In this document: positions 34,319 through 45,640 of the stretch, one piece after another
Layout: each line of letters starts with the position of its first letter
Numbering within the stretch: position 1 is the stretch's first letter
Origin: Calliopum simillimum
Taxonomy: Eukaryota; Arthropoda; Insecta; Diptera; Lauxaniidae
Direction of reading: 5' to 3'
Assembly: GCA_951812925.1 (NCBI GenBank)
Contig: OX638368.1
Location: forward strand, 155,110,492-155,174,491
Length of the DNA: 64,000 nucleotides
The notes under the pieces: generated by a model
Seen by the model: the letters and a program-made list of their open reading frames with translations, nothing else
Databases searched by the model: none
What the model was told of the DNA's origin: nothing
Program-made: the position numbers and the translations under genes

Positions 34319-34960
34319 CTAGTAAGGGTGTAAAATTTGGCCTGGCCAAACATTAAATACCCTACACTGCAGCATTTTTAAAATTTTGCTCATATGGGAG
34401 GTGCTACGCTCTCTTGTCCGAGTTCACCCAATTTTTGTCCAGAGCTTGGATTTATAGTTTTTAGTGTCTGAGTGAAAAACGTTTTCAGTACAGTCTTTTG
34501 AAACTTTTGCCTATATACGAGGTGCCACGCCCTCTTGTCCGAGTTTGTCTAGTTTTAGCTTAGAGCGTGCATTTATAGTCTTAAGTGATTGAGTGAAGTT
34601 TGGTTGGATTATCTCAAAAAACTCTTTCAGTATAGCATTTTGAAACTTCTGCTTATATGGGAGGGGCCACGCCTCCTTGTCCGATTGCACCCAATTTTTG
34701 TCGAGAGTTTTCATTTATCATACTTAGTGTCTGAGTCGAATTTGGTTTGAATATCTCAAAAACCGCTTTCAGTATAGCGTTTTAAAGCTATTGCTTGTAT
34801 GGGTGGTGCCACGCCCTCTTGTCCGAATTCGTTAAATTTTTTCTCAGAGCTTGCTCTTACAATTCCTAGTATTTATACGTATTTTGGTCGCATTGTCGTG
34901 AAAAATACTACTAAAATTGCATTTTGAATATATTTTTTGTATGGGCGTGAAATTTTATAG
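34319..34960 (-). mobile_element. Helitron-like element, 5' truncated, tandem core
   Basis: Read on the minus strand it ends CTAG followed by T, with a TTGGCCAGGCCAAA-type hairpin a few bases upstream. This is the 3' end expected of Helitrons. The core repeats a unit of ~141 bp (starts near 34396, 34517, 34659 and 34800), each with GGTGCCACGCCCTCTTGTCC. The 5' part seen in the copies at 57027 and 60602 is missing, and the element stops where an FB-A arm begins. No helicase or Rep protein is present. It fits the DINE-1/DINE-TR group of non-autonomous Helitrons with tandem cores. Confidence 0.7.
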
Positions 34961-34980
34961 CAAATATTTCTGTAGTACAT

Positions 34981-35370
34981 ACTGACTCAATATTTCCCTG
35001 TTTTGGGTGTTATTTTTGTACCTATTTTAGAAAAGGGCAAAAATGACCCACATGTGGGGGTCAAACAGGGTTAAAAAATTCTAAAAAAATATTCCCCGCA
35101 ATATCTTGCATAAGTTTGCTAAACACATAATACACCTCAAATGTAAGGATCATATAGTTAAATTCATCGATTTAACACAAGAATGCGGTATTTTTGTTTT
35201 TTTCATATACAGTGGAAAAAAAACTTCAAAAATCGATTAAAAAAAAATGTGACGTGCTGGAGAAAAACCACGAGACACGAGTATTTTTTTTCACGTCTAC
35301 TTTAAGAATTTTTTGGATTTTCTCATGTGTTTTAAAAAAAGTTCGGAATTGTTCCACAGTGTTATTTGTA
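34981..35370. repeat. Solo arm of foldback FB-A
   Basis: The block follows the FB-A right arm at 18600-18930, with CAATATTTCCCTGTTTTGGG, then GACCCACATGTGGGGGT, AATATTCCCCGCAATATC, ATTCATCGATTTAAC and TGACGTGCTGGAGAAAAACC. No opposite arm is present. Confidence 0.85.
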
Positions 35371-35490
35371 AGTGTATAAGTTAGCCAAGGAAATCGAACG
35401 ATGCAGCAAAATATATCATTAAACGTGGTTTACTTATAAAGAAGGTACCGCGCTCATTCAGAGAAACCTCGTTATTAGTACACAGTTTAT

Positions 35491-35728
35491 CAGGTATGTT
35501 TTGAAATCCGATTCACTTCGGAATCGGAATGAAAGCAATTTTCAAGAGCTCCGCATTTCCATAATTAACATCAAATCAGATTTATGTTTTAGTAAATCGA
35601 AAAGGAACCATAGCAAATTGTATTTGTTGAAAGACAAATCCGATTCCATCTTATTTGTTGCAATGCAGAGCTCTTGAAGATTGCTTTCATTCCGATTCCG
35701 AAGTAAATCGGATTTCAGAACATGCCTG
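35491..35728. mobile_element. 238-bp MITE with ~64-bp inverted ends
   Basis: The left end CAGGTATGTTTTGAAATCCG and its continuation to GAGCTC.GCA are matched in reverse at the right end with about 95% identity. TAT flanks both sides as a possible 3-bp target duplication. The interior is AT-rich. Confidence 0.85.
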
Positions 35729-35855
35729 TATATAAAATTTCAGAAAGATTACTCAATGAGTTATCTTATTATGAGATATCAAAGTCTTGTGGCCGGTGCC
35801 AAACCTTTCGAAAAAATTGTGGAAGTTTTTGACCAAATCATTAGAACCGCTTAGA

Positions 35856-36124
35856 GAGCATTCACATATTACGTACTGCAATTTTCGACCAATTTCGACC
35901 CCCCTTTCCCGGTCATAGTGCAACGTAACAAAACGTACAACCCCCCTTCCAACTTGTAACGTAACAAATCTTAGTTTTGATAATTTGAATTTTTTGACGC
36001 ATAAAATTATAAAATCGGTGTTATATAACGTAGTTGATGACTCCTCTTACCCCCTTGTATCACTTCGTAATAAATCGTCAGACCCTCCCACTGCCTGGTG
36101 CGTTACGTAATATGTGAATGGCTC
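35856..36124. mobile_element. 269-bp MITE, GAGCATTCACATATTACGTA ends
   Basis: The left end GAGCATTCACATATTACGTA and the right end (complement GAGCCATTCACATATTACGT) form ~24-bp inverted repeats. Just inside lie C-runs and AACGTAACAAA / TTCGTAATAAATCGTC words in inverted sense. No coding capacity. A similar end type is common among insect MITEs in my memory; I cannot assign the superfamily. Confidence 0.75.
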
Positions 36125-37429
36125 CATACGAACAATATTGAATCAAAGTGCGCGTATACCGCCATCGGATACCGCCTATTTTCCGTAAACTTTATGTTAT
36201 TGATGATCACAAATTTCATTAAAATATGTTGTACTATTTGGGAGAAATAACATTTAACGTACTTTGCTTGTATGGGAGGTTCTAAGCCCACCGGCGATAT
36301 TTCGCCCACATTCATTTCAGAGATGCTTAATAGCAAGATGACTCTGAACAATTAATTTTAGAAAGATTTGATTAGTAGTTTTTGTGTTTTCAAAACCTAG
36401 CTTATTTTTCATTCCATGTAATATCTATCGTTATCCCAAGTTTCATAAAATTCGCTTAAGCTGTTTTTGAGAAAAAGTTTTGAAACATTTAAACATACAA
36501 TTTTAGCTCATATAGGAAGAGAAGATATACTTTCGCTAAGTGTATTTACCTTAACCTTTTGTGGTGGCACACATTCAGACATCATTACATTGGTAGCTTG
36601 CAAATCGTACTGATTGGAGCCTAAAGGAAATGCTCGTATTAAGGTACATGAAGAAGGTATCCCAAAATCCTCAACTGCCTTGTTGTCGTAAAATAAATAA
36701 TGTACTACAAAATCGAATGATTAAACAAGCAATTTGTTTTATTTGTGCAACTGTGTGAGTTTTGTCTGGTATCAGTTTATGTGTTTGTGTGTGTGAATGC
36801 AAATATTTTTGTTACAGAATTTTTGATTTTTTTTGTGAAAATACCCTATACAGAATATAAAGTATTTTGACTTTTCGCAAATAGTTTTTTTTTTAAGGAA
36901 ATATTCAATAGTCGAAAATTTTTACGTTTGCCAATAGTTCGAAGAAACCAATTAGGTACGTTGAATACATATAGATAAAAAAACCAATACTGACCACAAG
37001 GCAGCATTCTCCCCGAAATCTCTTACATTATAATGGAAGAATTCGGGGTCGCTACTGCATAGGTACGACAAAAATGTTGCGAGCGTAAATCTTATGCCAT
37101 ATGGATTGAAAAAATTGTTTTCAATAAGTAAATAGATTTTTGCATATACTTAATTTCATAGGTACATACTTAAAAGTTCTAGTTCTATGCAAATAAGTAG
37201 CTACTTCCGATCTTCCATATTGTTTTTTAATTCCTTGATTCGTAGGTTTTGAAAAAATTACAAGAAAAATACATACTCAAAATAAATTAAATAATCACTT
37301 CGGAGCATCATTTTTTTTCACTTAAATTTTTATGAAAATGGAAATTAGTAGGACTGAAACTTAAAAATTAGCTGAAAGGCTGAAAAAAACTTGATTTTTT
37401 ACAGCAACTTGCAAAAATTTTTGGAATTT
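36125..37429. other. Non-coding spacer
   Basis: No gene or structured repeat was recognised. A short GT-rich stretch lies near 36780-36802. Confidence 0.5.
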
Positions 37430-38131
37430 TTTCTTTCTTAATTTGGGACCAAAATTTTGTCATTTATTATTGTAAGTCCCAATTTCAAATAATTAACTAG
37501 AAGATAAAGCATTTCTGAAATAATTATAAAAAATTTGTGCGCAGTCTCCGCATATCTAGGAACTACTCGAATATCCCGTTCAATTCAATCGATGTTGGTT
37601 CAAAAGTATATAGTGACGCCGTTTTCAGTAGCAGAGAAAAGCAAGTCATCTTTCAAAAAAAGTATATATGGCACAAAGTGCTTGAGAATGGTTTAAAGAA
37701 TACGTGTTAATGTTTTCAGAATTTTCTGAAATATTTTAAAATTTTTCAAAAATTGGTCGAAAAAAAAATTTATATTAAAAAAGTCGAAAAATTCCGAAAA
37801 ATTGAACACGTATTCTTTGGATGATTTTAAACATTTCATGTCATACTTATTTTTTTCGCAAGATGCCTGGCTTTTCTCTACAATAGAAAAAAGGCTATAT
37901 TGTAAATAACTTTTGAACCAATATCGACTAGCACATTTTTTTCTGGGATATTCTAAAAAAAAAAAAATTTTTTATTTTTTCATAATTTAATAATTTTCAT
38001 AATTTTCTCAAGGCGGAAAAACAGATTAATTTTCTAGCAATTTATTTGAAACAGGGATTTTCAATAAAAAATTACAAAATTTGGTCCAAAAAAAAAAAAA
38101 TCATTTTATTCCCTGGTCTATGAAAAATACA
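37430..38131. repeat. FB-B foldback, longest copy
   Basis: The left arm from about 37435 (TTGGGACCAAAATTTTGTCA, then AATATCCCG and GTTCAAAAGTAT) and the right arm to 38122 (ending CCCTGGTCTATG) are reverse complements. The core has GCATGACAT-type, AATACGTGTT and CATCTT words. The outer word CATAGACCAGGGAATA matches the left end of the 3265 copy. About 700 bp, non-coding. Confidence 0.75.
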
Positions 38132-38139
38132 GAATTTAA

Positions 38140-38670
38140 ACCTCTACGCTTAAGTTCATGGGTGACATGGTCTATAGTATGTACATGAAAGATCAGAGCT
38201 CAAGTGATACCCAAGAATTAAAGCTTTTATACTTCGACGAAATTACACATCAATTAAAATCTGAAAAATGTCAAACTACCCAGAGACTTAGAGAGCAATT
38301 AAGAAAAGTAATTGGTACGTGAAGAGAAAAAGGACAAAGTTTTACATATCAAAATCTATCGAACTTCAATCTGTATAGATATACCTCTCGACATGCAGCG
38401 ATAAGTTTCTATGATTACTTTTGGGAGCAATTACACCGCTTGTAACCTTCAGTTAAGATACCAGCATCAAGAAAATTCAAATTTAGAGAACGACCAATGA
38501 AGTTTCACTTTAAGAAAAGTAAAATGGTATGGAAGATATGTCTTTTAGTACGGGTGGAACAGATTTGGAAACTTTGACGAGGGGTCTACAATTCCAGATT
38601 TCCTGCGGACGTCTCTAATGAACTATGCTCAAGGGGGTTATCTTCAACACGGTCGAAAATTAAAAAATGA
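38140..38670 (+). pseudogene. Decayed reading frame of unknown origin
   Basis: One frame runs for about 176 codons with only three internal stops (TGA 38320, TAA 38443, TGA 38575) before a TGA at 38668. That is far fewer than expected in AT-rich non-coding DNA. The first segment starts ATG at 38158 and reads MGDMVYSMYMKDQ, with LKLLYFDEITHQLK and TQRLREQLRKV later. The second has SRHAAISFYDYFWEQL. The third is basic (KFKFRERPMKFHFKKSK). I recognise no domain. It lies directly beside the FB-B foldback. It could be a fragment of an old transposon gene or a host pseudogene, or chance. Confidence 0.35.
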
Positions 38671-39574
38671 AATACTCTACACAGCGATCTTGACTGACTG
38701 TAAATGTACTCGCATGTTTTATTTTTTTAATTTATTTTATTCATTTATTGTAAAAATCTTGCTGTTTAAGTATTTGTGCAACCCATATGTTCAAATTGCC
38801 GTATTTTAGTCATTGGGAATTTCCACGCTACGGCTTACTCGCCGTCTAGCTAACTTTGACTTTGTTTGGATTGTGGTTGGCAATTCCATGGGCTAACACG
38901 TTCCTAAAGGATAAATCGTTTTTTGAGCTCTTTGTTTACCTTTGAGCAGCAACTTATTGTGTGTATGAATGTATGCATGAATGTGTAACAATTTATTTTA
39001 TTTTTTTTTTTTATTTTTAGGGATTTTATACATTTTTATTTAAATTTTTTTTTATCCATGGCAACAGCAGTGGTAAAAAAGTGATGTTGCTCAGTTCGAA
39101 ATGTAACTGCTGCCGCGAGTCCTTTATAAGTATTTACTTTAGTTGTTGCTGGTACTGCTGCTGTTCTGTCTGGCATACGCCTAATGTATTGCTACATGAA
39201 TTTATTGATTTTGGTTTCGTAAGGTACCAGTCGATGGGCCAGTCAGTTCAGTTTAGAAACCGACTGTGCAGCATCAACTTGTTGTAGTGAGTTGGTGTTA
39301 GTTCGAAAACAAATCGTTTTTATTATAGAATTTAATGTTTCAAAATTGAAGAGAACAACAACAACAACATTTTGCGTGGCATAGCAAATTAATTTCAAAA
39401 TGTTAAGAGTCTGCAGTATTTGCCAATAACTTAAAGTGGGAGTTTGAAAATACCTTTGGCTTAAGCTACCAAAGTGATAAATAAAATAATTGAATTGATA
39501 TTGAGGCGCCACCATTGGGATGGATGATTGAGCATAATAACGGCTTTTAAATTTGTGCCAAGTGGAAAGCAAAA
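38671..39574. other. Non-coding spacer
   Basis: No gene was recognised. The CAACAACAACAACA tract at 39355-39369 is a simple repeat. Confidence 0.5.
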
Positions 39575-40240
39575 TATAGCTGCGTTATCCTTGGCTTTGC
39601 CGAAAATTTAATATCCTACACAGCAGCGTTATGAAAGTTTTACTTATATGGAAGTTGCGCGCCCTCTTACTCGAATTCGCCTATTTTGTGCTCTGAACTT
39701 GCACTGACAATCATTATCTTAAATAGCTAATTTTCGGGCAGAGCTTGCACCATTCTTAGTGGCTCTGCGAAATTTGTTATCTCGAATAACGCTCGAACCA
39801 CATTAATTAAAGAAAGATTGTTTCTGTAACAGATACCACGCTCTCTCATTCGAGTTAAGTTGACTTTTGCTCTGTGCAAGCTCCGAGTCCCTCTAAAGTC
39901 TGTGCGAAATCTGGTCTCATTATTAAATTATATTATTTTAGAAATTTGCTTGTATGGAAGGACTCACGTCCTCTTGTCTGAATTTACCTAGTTTTCGCAC
40001 AGAGCTCTCACCACCTATCTTTGAGAGCTGTGCAAAATTCGTTGTCTCAAATAACGTTTGCGCCAAATTATTTAAAAAATTTTGCGTGAATGAGAAAAGC
40101 AATGCCCTTCTGTATGAATTCACGTAATTTTTTCTCTGAGATTTGACTGAATATGCCCAAGTAAATCTTGAACTACATTATTTCAAAATATTTGTTTGTA
40201 CGGAAAGTGTCACGCTCAAAATTCCTCGAAATCTTTCGCT
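39575..40240 (-). repeat. Decayed Helitron-like/tandem block
   Basis: TTGGCTTTGCCGAAAATTTAATATCC resembles the minus-strand 3' hairpin region of the Helitron-like copies (quoted in part: TTGGC..GCC..AA). It is followed by CTACACAGCAGCG, CTTATATGGAAG and several CACGC.CTC.T..CGAATT words spaced about 110-130 bp. The CTAG end itself is lost. Confidence 0.45.
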
Positions 40241-41990
40241 GGAAGGAATATAATAGCTCATTAATATTGAAAATAATGAACAGTTTTATGAAGGCCCTAT
40301 GCTCCAAAATAATGGATACAGGAAGAGTTTCGCTGTATTGTACCAAGTATTGGTTAATTACTCACTCATATTATGCCTACACCGATAGCCCCTGTTAAGC
40401 CCATTAATACTGATGATAACCATAGCACGACCATAACCAAAGCGTTATCTTAATTTCCTCAGCCCTCTCCCCATTCTTCTGCTTGTGAAGAACAGGCGTA
40501 TGAATAAAACAAGCATGTTTCATAACAATAACAATAAAATGTTGTAACATTTACATATTCGTACACATGTTAAACACTTTATGCCGCAGATACCATAGTT
40601 CAATGTGATAATATGGCAACGCTATGGGTATGAAAAGCAAAAAATAAAAAAATGCAAAAAGCAAAAAAAAACAAACTACATACATGTTACTATCCAACGC
40701 CAATGAATAAATGGCGCGGGTGTGAGCCCCTCAACAGATTGAGCAAATTTTTTGAATTCCGGCGAAAAGGGGCTTAGGGTGTCCTGCTTGAACACTTAAG
40801 CGCACCATTTAACAATTATTGTATTACGTTTAAAAAAGGATTTTGCATTAATAACAATGATGGCCATAACGATGGTGGTGCTGTTCCTACTGCTGCTGAG
40901 AATGATGATGACGTTGTATGTGTTAATGTTTTTAGCACGCTTTTGTGGGTGATTATATGGCGATTGATTGTTGCATGTACGATGTACTCGTAAGTGGTTA
41001 TAGCGTGGGTGCTTTGCTGCATGTCAAAAATGATTTTTGTGATAAGTCTTTTACTTTTTATCGGAATTTCAATGTTGCAGTTATTTTAAACATATTTTTA
41101 ATTGCTATCAGTGCATAAGTACAGCTTATTTTGTTAATTAAGTGTTTTCGTAGAACGATAAAATAAAATGAGGATTTGCGCTTTTACAAAATAAAATTGA
41201 AAAAGGACCAGTAAGCTCGCTTAAATTTATAACAAAATTGAAAAATGTTAGTGGAAATATTCATAAACAAACTTTAAAAGGAAAAAACTAACTTTAATTT
41301 AACTTCAAGTTTCATTGTATTTATTAGCCAGTTGTACTTATTGCACCGGAAGCCATTCTAGTAAGTATATGGAAGTATTGAGGCAGCCGTGGATCATACA
41401 GTAAAACCTTGAATAATTGGACTTTGTTTTATAAAAAATAAAAATATGTATATATAAGTAATTGGGTGGGCCCCTTTATGAAAGTTCATTCAATTCTTAG
41501 AAAAAAAGCCGAAGGAACCATACCTCTTTAACTTTAGTTCGGTGCTTTTTTGATTGAAGGTTTTACCTTGCATTCATATGTTTTTAATTTATGAAAACGA
41601 AAATTTTTAGTTTTTCTTTGATTTTTTCAAGCGAAACACCAACCCTAGTAACTTTGGGTACTGAATTGCCGAATCTAACGTTCATTCTTCATCAACGCGC
41701 CATCTGGTGGCAGTTTTATGAACTAAAGTGACAGTTTTTTTTCTATTATGCTAATTTAGTTCCTAAAGCTGACACCAGATGTAGGCAAGCCGAGGAAAAC
41801 GAAAGGCAAAAATTGCCTCCGTTTGTCCACAAGCTTAACGAATTTCTAAATTTTCGTCTTTGTATCTGCTGGTCGCATGCGGTCCTGCCTCTTATGTGAT
41901 TTGATTCGATGATGAATAGGAAAGTGCGGACTATTGATCATGAATTCCTGCGATATACGGATGCGTTTCTCGTGGATTAATTAGGTATAA
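40241..41990. other. Non-coding spacer with a CTCF-like site
   Basis: No coding region was recognised, and composition is ordinary for the window. The CTCF-like motif at 41697 is listed separately. Confidence 0.5.
41697..41713 (-). promoter_or_regulatory. CTCF-like binding motif
   Basis: The minus strand reads CTGCCACCAGATGGCGC. It fits both the CCACYAGRKGGCGC core known for CTCF and the AGATGGCGC form preferred in Drosophila. About 70 bp away (41769-41785) a weaker ACACCAGATGTAGGC lies on the plus strand. A single motif in AT-rich DNA is suggestive only. It could also derive from a transposon, since a related ACAGACGGCGCTAG word lies in the 22-kb element. Confidence 0.35.
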
Positions 41991-42841
41991 GAGCATATCC
42001 GAAAATAATTTTCCCTTATATACGTATGACCCAGGTTTTAGAAATTTTTTTTTTAATTTTCTTTAACCAAATGTGATGGAAAATATTCCCAGATGAATTA
42101 AATGAAATTACCAATGGATGTACAAGAAAATTTCAACATGACGGGGTGACAGGAGGTCATTTTACCTGAAAGTTTCGGGAAAATCGGGATTTCCGAATAT
42201 ATACGGGAGAGCACACATTTCAGAAGTAGTAGATATGTTACGGTGCATCTTTCCAAATATTCTCAAGTAAATTCAGAAAAATCGTATGTAACAGGTCCTA
42301 AAATTCTGAAAATATCAAGCAAATTCCTTGATGAAAAATAAATCGACTTTGTTGATGACGTTTTTTTTTTTTTAGTTAAGCCCCCCATACCGAGCAAAAA
42401 ACCAAAAACACTAAATTTTGGGTAAAAAAACTCGATTTTATGGCGATATGCGATAAATTCGAAAAACATAATGAGCAAAATCGATTTATTTTGTTTTTTT
42501 TTTTTCAGAATTTAAGGACCTGTTATGTGGCCGAAATGAGTGACTTAGACTTTTTAACCCATTCTGTCGCCATGTCCCAATGCGATTTTTTTGAATTTTA
42601 CTTGAAAATATTTAGAAAAAAATTCCACTTCTTCTGAAATGTGTGCTGTCCCGTATATTATCGGAAATCTCGATTTTCCCGAAATTTTCTGGTAAAACGA
42701 AATGTAGAAATTTTCTTGTACACCTATTGGGAATTTCATTTTATTCCTCTAGAAATATTTTCCATGACATTTGGTTGTAGAATATTAAAAACAAAATTTT
42801 CTTAAAACTTAGGTCATATATGGGAAGATTCTGATATGCCC
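41991..42841. repeat. Foldback FB-D
   Basis: The left arm (GAGCATATCC, then AACCAAATGTGATGGAAAAT, GTACAAGAAAATTTC, ATACGGGA.AGCACACATTTC and AACAGGTCCT) is matched in reverse by the right arm, which ends GATATGCC. Paired parts run roughly 41991-42345 and 42477-42841 around a loop with a T-run and GCCCCCCATACC. No coding region. Confidence 0.8.
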
Positions 42842-44739
42842 ATATATGTAATGGAGCAAAAGTTTTGGACATTACACTACTTTAATATTTAAAAATGAAA
42901 TTACTATTTACAAGTAGTTCCGATCCAGAAAATGGCTTTTTAGTATGAGGTCACTGTAAATTTATACTAAGTATGTAGAGATGATGAAAAAAAATGTTTG
43001 ATTTTTTTCGTAGAAATTTTTGTATGGTATGAGTTAACTTTTGGCTGAAAGTTCAGACAATTTACAGTTCCCTTGTGTCACCGCCACAGACGTTAAGTTT
43101 CAAAAACATTCTGCTAATGACATTTTAGTACTAATTAAAAGTAGCAGATTCTAGTTAAAGCCTCCTCTAATCAACTCATAAAATTTTAATTTCACGAGTT
43201 GCCATTTTAATTTTTAATTTGACAAATTTTCGCCAATTTTCGATGAATTTCAACAAGGCTTCAAATCCTCTTTTACAAACGCAATGACAACCCCTACAAG
43301 TACCAACGTTTCAACATGAAAAAGTAATTAATTTAAATTTAAGCTACTGCTGAAAACTTTAACAAAAAGTTAAATTGATTTTCATTGTCGTTGTCACAGT
43401 CGTTCTCGTTCTTGTCTCATCTTCATTCTGCGTCCTTTACACTGCCGTCAAGTGTCGCTGCCACATCGATACTTTAGAAATTGTCAATTCACTCAACTGG
43501 AAATTTCAGAAACATCTGCTTACAAGTGGTTTTGCTAATAAAATAATTTTAAACAATTCACGCCCACAATCCACACCCCCAGCCTCAAACCAACAAGATT
43601 CGTACACAACAAAAAAAAAAAAGGCAAAAAGCTACCGCACTACCACCACTCAAACAATAAAACATAAATAAAACCAACAAACACCAGACGACGTGCTGAT
43701 GATGCTGCTTCTGCTGGTGGCAAAGTCAAAAAGTAAAACTTTAAGATGACAAAGTTTTTTTTTTTTTATTTCTACAAGACAACAATAACAACAAAAAAAG
43801 GAGCAAACTTCTGCTGGTTCTACGTTTTGTTTCATTGCTGTTTTGAAATCATAGTGCTCCATAGCTTCTGTGATGTTGGAATTTGCAAAACCAAAAAATG
43901 TTTTATTAGAATACGCTTTGGCCCTCTCTTCCTTATAGTAGTTCCTAAATGTATCCTTAATAAATCCAATGCAACTTATGCTTAGCCAAAGACCTTAGCC
44001 AGATACTCAAGGTAAAGCCAGCTTGAAAACCTTATACCAAAATCGCATAAAGTCTACTAAGGATTAATGAACCCAGTTGTGACAAACTGAACTGAATAAA
44101 ATATGGTGATTTGCTGTTTGCTCCAAGCCGAAAGTACGCATTTTTAATTCAAATGTGAATTTGGTGAAATAGGCGCAATTATAATGAGCAAATTCGAAAT
44201 ATTCGATCGCAAAAACCTAACACGCATACTGCAAGTATCGCGCCCTCGCCAAATTCCATCAACTTATGTATGTAGAATAACCATTTGAATGTGTATGAAG
44301 TTAGCGAAACAACTTTTTCGGATGGAATCGGGAATAGGGTTGGGATTTGCAGACATTTTGATGCAGTAAGAATGATTTTGCCGCACTAAAAATTAGGGTG
44401 TTTCGAAAAATTTTAATTTGTTTCAGTGTAAGAATTGAAAAATTTTTTGCTCAGAATTTGCAAAAGTTTGTTGCGATAACTTTTCTTAAGAAAAACGCGG
44501 TGTTTCGCTAACTTTGAGGGATTTTGTTGCGGATAGAATGATTTTGTTACGCCCTGGGAGTTACAAGAGTAACATCCGTAGGTCTTTGGTTTCCTCGGCG
44601 TCTGCAGTCGTATTTAACTAATTTCGCAGTCCTTAAGTTTCAGCGAACAGGATCAAGATCAAAACGATCTTTGATTTATTGGTCAAGAAAATAACATTCA
44701 AAACGGATACATCCTTTTCGATTGATACATGGTAGTACT
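42842..44739. other. Non-coding spacer
   Basis: An open stretch at 43375-43671 begins with a hydrophobic valine-rich segment, but it comes from a TCGTTGTC/TTCTCGTTC-like low-complexity tract and has no ATG start. I do not call it a gene. Nothing else was recognised. Confidence 0.5.
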
Positions 44740-45640
44740 TTTATTTACGGTAATGCAACCAAAATGAATACTGATTAGACCTATCGTTAAAATTAAAAAT
44801 GAAAAAAACCTTGCTCCCAGGTGCTAAAAAGTTTTTTTTTGGTATAAGTATCAAGAATACAAATGTTGGTCCCGATCGGATAATATTTGACCGTGCCGCA
44901 AGGCCGTTAAAGGTCGGAAAAACGCTATTTATATGAAAAAATCGGGCTTTAATCGCAAGAATCAGTAATATCTTGAAACTATTTGGCATAAGTGAATGAG
45001 ATCTAGTATGTATATGAACAATGCTTGTGTCAATTGCATCCAATAAAAAAATGGGCGATGCCATGCCCCCTCTACCCGAAATTCTTGTATTTCTGGAAAT
45101 ATTGGACTCAGGGGAATGAGATTCGGTACATATGCAATTGGAACTGGGACAACAATTTTTTATAAAAACTGGGTGGGGCCACGCCTTCTCTTTCTAAAAA
45201 AATCAAATATGTCATGTCTCTGAAACTATTTTACACATTTGCATAAGATTTGATTTCAGGTAAAGTGAAGCGAACAGGATATGTCACTGTTAAAATGATA
45301 AACCAATTTAAGGTACTTAGTTGATATTGAAGCAGTATTTTTTTCTGTTATTATGCATTTTGATCTCCTGGGTATAGACACCAAGCAAAAAAAATTTGGT
45401 CCGGAGCGGAATATATTGGACCGTGCCAGCAGGCCGTTAAAGGTTGGAAAAACGCTATTTATATGAAAATAAGGAAACAATCAATCTTATCTTTGAAACT
45501 ATTTGACGTAGGAGGATGAGACTTAGTACATTTATGAACAATACTAGAGTAAATAGTATCGAATAAAAAAATGGCCAGCGCCAAACCTCCTTTACCCGAA
45601 ATTTGTCGTATCGTATTAGCTATACCACGATAGCATCAGT
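44740..45640. repeat. Diverged tandem array with GGCGATGCC/GGGGCCACGCC words
   Basis: Two blocks, 44870-45075 and 45390-45605, share GGACCGTGCC..AGGCCGTTAAAGG, AAAACGCTATTTATATGAAAA, CTTTGAAACTATTTG, GAATAAAAAAATGG and TACCCGAAATT. Between them lies another GGGTGGGGCCACGCC unit. A shortened relative is at 48228-48335. The layout resembles the GCCACGCC units of the Helitron-like elements, but other words differ, so it is probably a separate family. Confidence 0.6.

Noticed and set aside
43375..43671. 98-codon frame with a hydrophobic start resembling a signal peptide
   Set aside because: It does not start with ATG and comes from low-complexity TCGTTGTC-like DNA. No homology.
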